Assembly (NCBI GenBank): GCA_900763245.1
Contig: CAAFJQ010000047.1
Span: forward strand, 1-13,834
Reading direction: 5' to 3'
Length of the DNA stretch: 13,834 nucleotides
From: Bacilli bacterium
GTDB taxonomy: Bacteria > Bacillota_I > Bacilli_A > RFN20 > CAG-288
Below are positions 8,092 through 13,834 of this stretch, piece after piece. Every line of letters begins with the position of its first letter. Position 1 is the stretch's first letter. The position numbers and the translations under genes were made by a program. The notes under the pieces were generated by a model. That model was not told the DNA's origin and did no database searches. It saw nothing but the letters and a program-made list of their open reading frames with translations.

Positions 8092-8120
8092 AATTTAAAG
8101 GAAGTTCAGTTTCGTGTCAA
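8092..8120 (-). promoter_or_regulatory. Sigma-A-type promoter of the opp operon
   Basis: A perfect -35 TTGACA (8120-8115), a 17-base spacer, and -10 TAAATT (8097-8092) point into oppA. Transcription would start near 8085, giving a leader of about 60 bases. The -35 element abuts the stop codon of the upstream membrane-protein gene, and no terminator separates them, so some opp transcription may also come from upstream. The 15 bases overlapping the -10 (8106-8092) match the Gram-positive CodY box consensus at 11 positions, which is only a weak hint. Confidence 0.75.
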
Positions 8121-8546
8121 TTAAATGCTCTTTTTGAAAAGAACGTAAAAAACTATAGCCAAAACAAGAAAAATGAGACCGAAAATAAGGTAAGGAATAT
8201 AGATAGGTCCCTCGAATTCTCTCTTCTCATTCTTATATTCTTTATAGGCGATGAGATCTTCAAATGGCTTCTCAGGATTCTTTTTGAGATACTGTGCGGT
8301 AGTGATCGTTGCATAAGAGACAAAATCAAAGCCGCCAAGATGATTTACAAAGGAAAAGAAACTGATTCCGATCAAAATAGAAGCAGGGATGAAAAAGCCC
8401 GTAGAAATCGTGCTGTAAGTCCTTTCATTGCAGAAGTAATAGCATACGAAAAATATAATGCCGAACAGGAGAGAGATGGAACATTTGAACAAGAACAGGA
8501 ATAGCTTGTCCTGGAACAGTTTTTGAGGTGTACCGATAAATTTCAT
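8121..8546 (-). CDS. Small three-helix membrane protein, DUF3899-like
   Basis: A 141-residue protein with three predicted membrane helices at about 16-38, 46-66 and 115-136. Between helices 2 and 3 lies a conserved-looking segment (NHLGGFDFVSYATIT, residues 68-82), then a charged stretch (YKEYKNEKRE). This layout resembles the DUF3899 family of Bacilli and Mollicutes, whose function is unknown to me; the assignment is from memory of the family pattern. No Shine-Dalgarno sequence precedes the ATG. Instead a promoter (-35 TTGCAA, 17 bases, -10 TAAAAT) is placed so that transcription should begin at the A of the ATG, so the mRNA may be leaderless. The gene ends 95 bases before oppA with no terminator between, so it may be partly co-transcribed with the transporter, but no functional link is shown. 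Confidence 0.8.
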   Translation of the reverse strand: MKFIGTPQKLFQDKLFLFLFKCSISLLFGIIFFVCYYFCNERTYSTISTGFFIPASILIGISFFSFVNHLGGFDFVSYATITTAQYLKKNPEKPFEDLIAYKEYKNEKREFEGPIYIPYLIFGLIFLVLAIVFYVLFKKSI

Positions 8547-8552
8547 GCGTTT

Positions 8553-8581
8553 ATTTTAAAAAATATGGATATTAATTGCAA
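8553..8581 (-). promoter_or_regulatory. Promoter of the DUF3899-like gene, placed for a leaderless mRNA
   Basis: -35 TTGCAA (8581-8576), a 17-base spacer and -10 TAAAAT (8558-8553). Counting six bases after the -10 puts +1 at 8546, the first base of the ATG. The absence of any ribosome binding site agrees with this. Confidence 0.6.
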
Positions 8582-8755
8582 TAATGAATGTGATTGATAT
8601 GTCTGCTGATTTTGGACTGTGAAGGAGAAAGATTTCTTATAATGAGTTTTAGGACTGATAACGGAATGATTTTCCACTTATAAAACCGCTTACAATTTAA
8701 CGTGGAAAAAGCCTTTGCTGTTTTACATTTGCCTGTTTTTTAAGCTTGATTCAAG
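8582..8755. other. Intergenic region with long-armed inverted repeat and cre-like sequence
   Basis: Together with its flanking promoter and terminator this is a 230-base stretch between the phosphatase and DUF3899-like genes, and I see no gene in it. The inverted repeat TTTTCCAC (8670-8677) / GTGGAAAA (8702-8709) encloses 24 bases. Inside, the minus strand reads TTGTAAGCGGTTTTA (8695-8681), which fits the catabolite-response element consensus WTGNAANCGNWWNCA at all but one fixed position (T for the last C). The site lies about 100 bases upstream of the -35 of the DUF3899-like gene, a position that would favour activation rather than blocking. The sequence patterns are visible; function is untested. 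Confidence 0.4.
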
Positions 8756-8778
8756 AAAAAAGCTGGTTGCCCAGTTTT
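8756..8778 (-). terminator. Intrinsic terminator after the phosphatase gene
   Basis: On the minus strand AAAACTGG, tetraloop GCAA, CCAG, then C and six T. The stem is short (four G/C-containing pairs, extended by A-T pairs past a bulged C), but the stable GNRA-type loop and the T-run make it a plausible Rho-independent terminator. It begins within the TAA stop codon of the phosphatase gene. Confidence 0.6.
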
Positions 8779-9622
8779 ATTCAAGATAGTTTTTCTTCAT
8801 CTCTTCAATCATCTCATCGGTGAAATGAAGCTGATTGTGGATATAGGAATCGATGCCAGAGAATTTGGCGTCGATTTCATCAAAGGCGGCACGAATGAAA
8901 TTCTCTCTGACGCCAGCGACAATTCTGACTGAGTTGATGATGGTTTCGTTTGTCATATGACAGACTTCACGGAGATACTTCTCTCTGCTGTCTGCTTTTT
9001 CTTTGGTGTTCTCGTTTGTCTTGAGATAGTCCTTGATGATGACTTCTCTATCGACTCCTAAGACAGAGAGGAACAAGGCTACGCCTGTACCGCATCTGTC
9101 TTTTCCGTCTGCGCAGTGGAAAAGGACTGATCCTTCTTTGTTGTTGAGAATCGTTCTCAGTAAAAGAGCATAATGCTCTTGTGCGAAGGGCAGGGAGATG
9201 AAGTTGCGATAGATCTTTTCAAATGCATAAGTCGCATCTCCGTTTTTGTCGAGTCGGAAAAGATATTCGACAGTTCCGTTGATGGCCTTATCGGGAATGT
9301 TGAAGTTCTCATGAGGATATATCTCAGGCAATGTCTTGTTGAGATTGTCTTCGATAGGACAGTGAAGATAAGTGCATCCGGGGACGGGTAAATCCGGACT
9401 TCTTTCAATCTCATCGTTTCCTCTTAAGTCGATGTCATATTTCAGATTCAGCTCTTTTTCAAAGAAAAGCTTGTCCTTTTCGCTGATTCTGACTAAAGCA
9501 TCAGAACGATAGATTCTTCTTTCTTTGATTTTTCTTCCGTCTTTTGTTTCATAACCGCCCAAAGAGCGGGTGTTGATTGTTCCGTCAAGAACAATTCTCT
9601 TTCCAAGTTCTTGTATATTCAT
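8777..9622 (-). CDS. Tyrosine-protein phosphatase family protein (Y_phosphatase3 / LipA-like)
   Basis: A 281-residue cysteine-dependent phosphatase of the bacterial PTP-like group (Y_phosphatase3; Listeria LipA and mycobacterial PtpB are known members). The active-site loop is HCADGKDRCG (169-178): Cys170 would be the nucleophile and Arg176 the phosphate-binding residue; the Lys in GKDR is typical of the group. The N-terminal pattern NTRSLGGY...DGR...IYRSDAL (17-43) and DLR (65-67) are also typical. One oddity: the residue after Arg176 is Cys177, where Thr or Ser is nearly universal and helps the cysteine leave; activity may be altered. There is no signal peptide, so it should act in the cytoplasm. 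The substrate cannot be inferred. The gene starts 44 bases after recU, has no ribosome binding site, and has TATAAT at 9636-9631 directly upstream, suggesting its own leaderless or near-leaderless transcript. Confidence 0.88.
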   Translation of the reverse strand: MNIQELGKRIVLDGTINTRSLGGYETKDGRKIKERRIYRSDALVRISEKDKLFFEKELNLKYDIDLRGNDEIERSPDLPVPGCTYLHCPIEDNLNKTLPEIYPHENFNIPDKAINGTVEYLFRLDKNGDATYAFEKIYRNFISLPFAQEHYALLLRTILNNKEGSVLFHCADGKDRCGTGVALFLSVLGVDREVIIKDYLKTNENTKEKADSREKYLREVCHMTNETIINSVRIVAGVRENFIRAAFDEIDAKFSGIDSYIHNQLHFTDEMIEEMKKNYLE

Positions 9623-9630
9623 AATGCAAT

Positions 9631-9636
9631 ATTATA
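9631..9636 (-). promoter_or_regulatory. Candidate -10 element of the phosphatase gene
   Basis: A perfect TATAAT (9636-9631) ends eight bases before the ATG at 9622, which would place +1 at 9625-9622, at or just before the start codon. No good -35 is seen at 16-18 bases (best TTCTTT, 9659-9654), and no extended -10 TG is present, so the promoter is plausible but incomplete. No Shine-Dalgarno sequence lies before the ATG. Confidence 0.4.
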
Positions 9637-9666
9637 TCGATAAGGCCGCATAAAAAGAAGCTCGTA

Positions 9667-10302
9667 TCAGGATAATTGGTCTGAAAATGCTTTATCGATT
9701 GCTTCGAGGAGTTTATATGGCGGAAGATAGCTTCTCTCCAATCGGATTCCGTGTTCCATGAAGAACTCTCTTTTGAATCCGGGATGCTTCTTTTCCTTGA
9801 TGGCCTCTAAGATAATGCTTGCTTTCATTAGATAGACTTCCTGATAGGATTTGAAGGAGACAAGGAAGAATCCGATGCCTCCTAAGGAAAGGATGAAAGA
9901 GAGGTGGTCATACTGCTGTTCTCTGATCATGTGATAGGGAACAGAGTCATGAATCGTCTCTTTGCATTCGAAGTCGATATACTTGCCCTTATAGATTCCG
10001 ACATAGTCAGTCGTTGATTTTGCTTCAAAATAGGCTTCCTCGATCATGCCTGGCTTGGTCTTGGACATTTTGACAACCTTGATCGGTGTCGGTCTTTTAT
10101 AGATATCGGCGATTCCTTTGCTTCTGTAGTAGTCACAACATTTTGAAATATCGCTCTCAAAAGCCATACCCATATTGCTTTTGATATAGGAATCACGGAT
10201 TCTTTCTTCTTCCGTCTTGTTGGCTGTTTTTCTTTTGTCAGAATGAGAAGTATCTTTTTTGATCTCCATCATTCTGCCGTCTGGATATTTGATGACATTC
10301 AT
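9667..10302 (-). CDS. recU: RecU, Holliday junction resolvase
   Basis: An endonuclease that cleaves four-way DNA junctions at the end of recombination and repair in Firmicutes; 211 residues, normal for the family. The N-terminal VIKYPDGR and SNMGMAFESDI (42-52) match the family's usual YPNGK and NRGM...ED.I. The stalk region KRPTPIKVVK (69-78) and the catalytic core STTDYVGIYKGKYIDFECKE (96-115) are well conserved: Asp99, Glu112 and Lys114 have the same spacing as Asp88, Glu101 and Lys103 of Bacillus subtilis RecU. Glu49 may be a further metal ligand. The start ATG 10302 overlaps the TGA of the exonuclease gene by four bases (ATGA), with GGAAGAG upstream, so it is translationally coupled. In Bacillus and Streptococcus recU usually sits beside a penicillin-binding protein gene; here it is the last gene of a marR-exonuclease-recU operon. 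Confidence 0.95.
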   Translation of the reverse strand: MNVIKYPDGRMMEIKKDTSHSDKRKTANKTEEERIRDSYIKSNMGMAFESDISKCCDYYRSKGIADIYKRPTPIKVVKMSKTKPGMIEEAYFEAKSTTDYVGIYKGKYIDFECKETIHDSVPYHMIREQQYDHLSFILSLGGIGFFLVSFKSYQEVYLMKASIILEAIKEKKHPGFKREFFMEHGIRLERSYLPPYKLLEAIDKAFSDQLS

Positions 10303-11030
10303 AAATACTCTTCCAAAAGATGAATCAGATCATCTTTTTCTGCTTTTCCTTCCTGTAGGACTTTCATTGCTAAGGCTTTGTTGATTGAAGTCATCGCTTT
10401 GTTGTGAGAATAGTTTTCAAAGATGAAAGACATTGTCTTCTCTTTTTCTTTGATGTAGGAAAGATAGGTATCTTTCAATACTAAGCTGTCATAGAAGGGA
10501 TCGTGTTTTCTTCCATCTTCTTTGATATTGTATTTCTCAGCAAATTTATGTATAGAAAAAGCATTTCCGTTCTTATCCACGATTCTTTGATAAAGATATT
10601 GTTGGAAATTGAAATAGTTCTTTGTGATGTTCCTTAAAAAGTTCTCTTCGGTTTCATTGTTATGATCGATGCTTCGATTGAGTATTTCAATATCCATGCT
10701 TCCATAGGAGATGAAACATCTGTCTTTGTAATGCCTTAGAAGCTTAGAAATATCAAGGATGACTTCATGAACACTTTTTCCTTTTTCTATTAAGGTATTT
10801 TTTGTAATTCCTGTTATCTGTTCGACAATAGGACCGATCACATCATCTGTTCTGATATAACTGAAGTAGTTGATGGAATCTTTATCATCAAAGACAAGCT
10901 GATCTTTTTCTTTTTTGTATGCGGTCAAGGCAAAAGCGATGGCCTGATGTCTGACCTGTGTGGCTTCCAAATCAAAAAAGACAAGAAGCTGAGCTTTTCT
11001 GATCTTCTTAGATAGTATCGGAAAATCCAT
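10299..11030 (-). CDS. DEDDh-family 3'-5' exonuclease (DnaQ/RNase T superfamily)
   Basis: A 243-residue protein with the three exonuclease motifs: Exo I FFDLEAT (Asp20, Glu22), Exo II ISYGSMDIEIL (Asp113), and Exo III HDPFYDSLVL (His176, Asp181, the HxxxxD of the DEDDh type). These bind two metal ions for 3'-to-5' removal of nucleotides from DNA or RNA; substrate class cannot be decided. The fold ends near 195; the helical tail (196-243) is not recognised. Alone it could be a KapD-like or RNA-trimming exonuclease, but position directly before recU suggests DNA repair. The ATG at 11030 is preferred: it lies one base after the marR stop TAA with GGTGA five bases upstream. In-frame TTG (11042) and GTG (11039) would extend it four residues without a ribosome binding site. 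It ends in TGA, overlapping recU. Confidence 0.85.
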   Translation of the reverse strand: MDFPILSKKIRKAQLLVFFDLEATQVRHQAIAFALTAYKKEKDQLVFDDKDSINYFSYIRTDDVIGPIVEQITGITKNTLIEKGKSVHEVILDISKLLRHYKDRCFISYGSMDIEILNRSIDHNNETEENFLRNITKNYFNFQQYLYQRIVDKNGNAFSIHKFAEKYNIKEDGRKHDPFYDSLVLKDTYLSYIKEKEKTMSFIFENYSHNKAMTSINKALAMKVLQEGKAEKDDLIHLLEEYL

Positions 11031-11031
11031 T

Positions 11032-11499
11032 TTATTCACCAAAAGAGAATTTTTTCAATTCATCTGTCATTAAATCAGGATTGGAAGAGAGTTCGAGAAT
11101 CTTAAAAAGGTGACTGGTCTCTTCTTTTCCTAAGACAGAGAACCATCCAACAAACAAAGTGGCCATTTGCTGATCAATGATCATCAAATAACGTTGACCA
11201 AGCGGAGTAATATTGACGATGACCTGACGATGATTGTCGCAATCACCGACGCGAGAAATCAGTTTTTTCGATTCCAAAAGACGAAGATTTGCGGCGACAT
11301 TCGGTCTTGCAAGACGGAGGTCTCTTGCAATGATAGATGGGTGAACATCCTTCTTGTCTCTAAGATAGCTTAAAATACGAAGATCGCTCTGGAATAATCT
11401 GGAAAAAAGATCGAGCGCTCCCGATTCTCGTATTCTATTTACGTAAAGCATCAGTTGATTGATGTTCTGAAGCAGTTCTTCTGAGTTTTTTTGTTCCAT
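11032..11499 (-). CDS. MarR-family transcriptional regulator
   Basis: A 155-residue winged-helix protein. An N-terminal dimerisation helix (6-26) precedes SDLRILSYL (38-46). The helix-turn-helix is at about 53-80 (HPSIIARDLRLARPNVAANLR is its recognition core). The wing is GDCDNHRQVIVNITPLG (85-101), the usual MarR Dx(R)...LTxxG pattern. C-terminal helices (102-150) complete the dimer. Members usually repress their own operon and release DNA on binding a small ligand or on oxidation; C87 in the wing is the only cysteine, so redox control is possible but unproven. It is first in an operon with an exonuclease and recU, one base apart from the former, and sits behind the extended -10 promoter at 11524-11554, its likely own target. 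The ATG at 11499 has AAAGG about a dozen bases upstream. Its ligand is unknown. Confidence 0.9.
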   Translation of the reverse strand: MEQKNSEELLQNINQLMLYVNRIRESGALDLFSRLFQSDLRILSYLRDKKDVHPSIIARDLRLARPNVAANLRLLESKKLISRVGDCDNHRQVIVNITPLGQRYLMIIDQQMATLFVGWFSVLGKEETSHLFKILELSSNPDLMTDELKKFSFGE

Positions 11500-11523
11500 A
11501 AAAAGCTCTTACCTTTCAAAACA

Positions 11524-11554
11524 ATTATATCACACAACTATTTTCAAGTGTAAA
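11524..11554 (-). promoter_or_regulatory. Promoter of the marR-exonuclease-recU operon
   Basis: -10 TATAAT (11529-11524) preceded by TGA, an extended -10 (TGN), and -35 TTTACA (11554-11549) at a long 19-base spacing, which an extended -10 can tolerate. Transcription would start near 11517, about 18 bases before the ATG. ACAC/GTGT half-sites flank the spacer, but no convincing MarR palindrome is seen. Confidence 0.65.
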
Positions 11555-11564
11555 GGCATCAGAA

Positions 11565-11589
11565 AAGCCTTGCCGAGAGGGCAAGGCTT
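11565..11589 (-). terminator. Intrinsic terminator after the large lipoprotein gene
   Basis: A perfect 10-bp inverted repeat (AAGCCTTGCC / GGCAAGGCTT, 5-base loop) begins about 20 bases after the lipoprotein stop codon. On the minus strand the stem runs into TTTTCT, a modest U-tract. It separates the lipoprotein gene from the marR promoter directly downstream. Confidence 0.8.
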
Positions 11590-11610
11590 AGAGGATAAGA
11601 GAATATCTAA

Positions 11611-13788
11611 TTAATAGAGGACAACACCGGTTCCGTCGCCATCGCCGATTTCACCGGCATATTGGCTGCTTCCTTTGATGATGAGGTTAGTCGGACCATA
11701 TTTTGCATAGTTGGAAAACGCGATATCAGTAAGGAGGAATTCGGTGGCTCCGACCTTGTATTCACCAAATGCTCCGGAATAGCTGTCGACCTTGAGTTCC
11801 CCATCTTCGACTTTCCAGGAACCCCATATTGCAATGGCACTAGAACCGGAACCGAATTTACCAAAGAAATCACCCTTGTTTGTTCCCTTGGTTCCGGAGA
11901 ACTTGAAGTCAGAATACATATCTTGGTTGAACGGGACAAAAGCAGATTCCTTCAAAAGATCAGCAATACCTTCATCAGAATTATCAAAGACTGTAATCTC
12001 CTTAGCCAAAGCTTTTTCTTCACCTAACGTTTTATCGACTACTTTGATAGTTGTCTTACCTGCCTTGACAGGGTGGAAAGTGAACTTGTTTTCACTTCCT
12101 TCGACCATTGTCACTGTTGCTACTTCAGGATTGGAAGAAGTGACTGTGACACTAGGAGACTGCTGGACCTTTTCACCGACAACCCAGACTTCTCTGTCTG
12201 TTCCCATAATCCAGCTGGAAGGCAAGTAATGGGCGGATGAACAACTGGAATAGGATGCAGAACTGCTGGTCGGATTCATGAATTCACCGAATTGAATCTT
12301 TGTTGTTGTAGGAGCGACGCAGTGAAGTGTGACTTTCTTCTGTACGCTCTTCATGGAGCTGGAAACAGTGACTTCGAGATTCTCGACAAGCTTTTTGAAC
12401 TTGATTCTGTTTCCGTTGATGATTTCAACAGCATCAGGATGACTGACTGCAGTAACTTTGATCGGATCAATATAAGTAGAAGCTGTCTTAGGTGAACCAC
12501 CGACATAACCATCGATGGTCAAGAGATATGCAGTATCGCCGACATTGTAAGTGAGGTCGCTTGTGGTTGTATCATAGTTGAACATGGAAGTATGGAAGAT
12601 GACATTGAAATCATCGAAGAAATATTCACTGAAATCAAATGCGCCTTCGGGAAGATCTTCTCTTTCACCTCCAGACTGAATGCAAGTGACATCATAAGAA
12701 GCTGTTTCTTTTCCTTCTTCTCCTTCATAGTGATGGAGTGTGTCATGGACATCGATAAGAAGACCGGTGCTATCGAATTCCATGGTGAGCTCTTCTTCGA
12801 CTCTGGTTGTGGAATTCTCTCTGGTGTAATCATATTTGAGAGTATAGATATCAGTCATATCGGAGAGACTTTCTTCCATAGTCACATTGGCTTTGGCAAG
12901 AGAAGAACCAAATGAGGAAGTTTCAGTCAGGAACTGTTCGATGATGAATCCTTCCATACCTCTGATTCCGGATGTGTAATTAGTCGCAAGCTGGACGTTG
13001 CTGATTCTCTCTTTTGCTTCATCCATTGTGTACTGATAATTCTTTTCGGTGACAGTTTCAACGATCGGTCTGTTCTCCAGATAACCTCTGACATTGCTGA
13101 AGGCACCTGTTGTACCTGTTCTTGTTCTTCTGGATTCAACGTACTGATTGTTGATGATGGCACGATTATAGTAGGTCTGCTTCACTTCATTCTTTCCATC
13201 TTTGATTTCTTCAAAGACTTCAGAACTGTTGTTATAGATGTTATAAGAGTAGCTGCTTGTGAAGTCATCCTGGCCATCCTCATAAGAGTTGATGTCGATA
13301 GAACCACCGGTGGCAGTAGTCAATGCAATAGCGTGAGAAGCGTTCAGAAGTTCTGTTGCTCTATCGATGGCATTGTAGACAACAAACTTGGCAGAAGCGG
13401 TAAGTCCGCCATCAGTTGTCAAAGTGATGGTGACTTCTTCATCCTTTACAGTAGCGGCTTTTGCCTGAATCTTTCTTCCGACAACGGCGATGACGTCAGG
13501 AGAAGAGGAAGTAAGACGATAATCATCAGAAGAACCGGCAGGTTCAAAAGCGGCAGTGATAGCCATTTCTTCGTTCACATAAAGATAGTTCTTCTTTGTG
13601 ACAAGAGAAACAGCAGTAGGAGCGACATCGTTTTTGTTTTCGGTGTTGCTGTTATTTTCGCTGACTTTGTCTGAAGTGCCAGGATTGTTGTTATTTTCAG
13701 TGCCTCCACTGATTTTGTCTGTTTTTCCGCAGCTGACTAAAGCGGCTAAGAAAAGCAGTGAGACAAGTTTGAGTTTTTTAGATTTCAT
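11611..13788 (-). CDS. Large surface lipoprotein with Ig-like (BIG2-type) domains
   Basis: A 725-residue exported lipoprotein of unknown function. The signal peptide is MKSKKLKLVSLLFLAALVSC with lipobox LVSC and lipidated Cys20. An Asn/Ser/Glu-rich linker (21-55) follows. Three segments look like bacterial Ig-like group 2 repeats: about 57-139 (SSSPDVIAVVGRKIQAKAA), 409-490 (SHPDAVEIINGNRIKFKK) and 529-601 (SSNPEVATV, then PVKAGKTTIKVVD). Residues 140-380 form a long beta-rich region without a family I recognise; 605-725 is a separate Gly- and aromatic-rich C-terminal domain containing IWGSWKVEDGELKV. Such proteins usually act in adhesion or carbohydrate binding at the cell surface, but no substrate site is visible. 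The ATG at 13788 is preferred, with AAAGGA about ten bases upstream; an in-frame TTG at 13821 would put eleven polar residues ahead of the signal peptide. It is monocistronic, with a terminator at 11565-11589. Confidence 0.85.
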   Translation of the reverse strand: MKSKKLKLVSLLFLAALVSCGKTDKISGGTENNNNPGTSDKVSENNSNTENKNDVAPTAVSLVTKKNYLYVNEEMAITAAFEPAGSSDDYRLTSSSPDVIAVVGRKIQAKAATVKDEEVTITLTTDGGLTASAKFVVYNAIDRATELLNASHAIALTTATGGSIDINSYEDGQDDFTSSYSYNIYNNSSEVFEEIKDGKNEVKQTYYNRAIINNQYVESRRTRTGTTGAFSNVRGYLENRPIVETVTEKNYQYTMDEAKERISNVQLATNYTSGIRGMEGFIIEQFLTETSSFGSSLAKANVTMEESLSDMTDIYTLKYDYTRENSTTRVEEELTMEFDSTGLLIDVHDTLHHYEGEEGKETASYDVTCIQSGGEREDLPEGAFDFSEYFFDDFNVIFHTSMFNYDTTTSDLTYNVGDTAYLLTIDGYVGGSPKTASTYIDPIKVTAVSHPDAVEIINGNRIKFKKLVENLEVTVSSSMKSVQKKVTLHCVAPTTTKIQFGEFMNPTSSSASYSSCSSAHYLPSSWIMGTDREVWVVGEKVQQSPSVTVTSSNPEVATVTMVEGSENKFTFHPVKAGKTTIKVVDKTLGEEKALAKEITVFDNSDEGIADLLKESAFVPFNQDMYSDFKFSGTKGTNKGDFFGKFGSGSSAIAIWGSWKVEDGELKVDSYSGAFGEYKVGATEFLLTDIAFSNYAKYGPTNLIIKGSSQYAGEIGDGDGTGVVLY

Positions 13789-13826
13789 ACTTTTTTCATC
13801 CTTTCTATTATTTAGATTCAATCAAT

Positions 13827-13832
13827 ACTATA
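13827..13832 (-). promoter_or_regulatory. Possible -10 element of the lipoprotein gene
   Basis: TATAGT (13832-13827) lies about 38 bases before the ATG and agrees with the -10 consensus at five of six bases. The matching -35 would lie beyond the right edge of the window, so this cannot be confirmed. Confidence 0.3.
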
Positions 13833-13834
13833 AG

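Noticed and set aside
9667..10302. Use of the Mycoplasma genetic code (TGA as Trp)
   Set aside because: The exonuclease and recU end in TGA at normal family lengths and in a classic ATGA overlap, and Trp is encoded by TGG; reading through would fuse genes.
11517..11555. A MarR operator in the marR promoter
   Set aside because: Only 4-base half-sites (ACAC/GTGT) pair up; the inner positions do not form a convincing palindrome.
13783..13797. Five-codon reading frame ATGAAAAAAGTATGA overlapping the lipoprotein start
   Set aside because: Its ATG immediately follows AGG of the ribosome binding site with no spacing, so it is unlikely to be translated; it is a by-product of an A-rich leader.

Overview
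The window looks like chromosomal DNA of a low-to-moderate G+C Gram-positive bacterium (Bacillota, class Bacilli in the wide sense; an Erysipelotrichia, RF39/RFN20 or Acholeplasma-like lineage is my inference). Reasons: a RecU-type Holliday junction resolvase, which is confined to Firmicutes and Mollicutes; two large lipoproteins with lipobox signal peptides; strong AAGGAGG-like ribosome binding sites; a DUF3899-like small membrane protein; and an Ami/Opp-type OppD. TGA is a stop here: two overlapping or adjacent genes (the exonuclease and recU) end in TGA at family-appropriate lengths, so the Mycoplasma code does not apply. Every supported gene lies on the minus strand, so transcription runs from high to low coordinates.

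Right part (13834 to about 11560): one large lipoprotein gene with Ig-like (BIG2-type) repeats, closed by a strong hairpin terminator. Middle part (11555 to 9623): a compact marR - DEDDh exonuclease - recU operon with an extended -10 promoter, followed by a protein tyrosine phosphatase-like gene and a terminator that overlaps its stop codon. Then comes a 230-base intergenic region with a long-armed inverted repeat around a cre-like sequence, and a small three-helix membrane protein gene. Left part (8120 to the edge): an oligopeptide ABC transporter operon, oppA-oppB-oppC-oppD-oppF, with a good promoter before oppA (TTGACA, 17 bases, TAAATT), a perfect 12-bp hairpin between oppA and oppB, tight TAA-N-ATG junctions between oppB, oppC and oppD, and a 41-base overlap of oppD with oppF. 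oppF runs off the left edge.

Working together, OppA (lipoprotein receptor) would deliver peptides to the OppB/OppC channel, driven by the OppD/OppF ATPases. Three subunits are unusually elaborated. OppC carries a roughly 320-residue external domain between its first and second membrane helices. OppD carries a roughly 170-residue Lys/Glu-rich helical insert after its Q-loop. OppF carries a roughly 70-residue Lys/Glu-rich insert before its Q-loop, plus an N-terminal extension. I see no mobile element, CRISPR array, tRNA or rRNA. No wholly new system is evident; the best candidates for follow-up are the elaborated Opp transporter, the MarR-exonuclease-RecU operon, and two genes that look leaderless.
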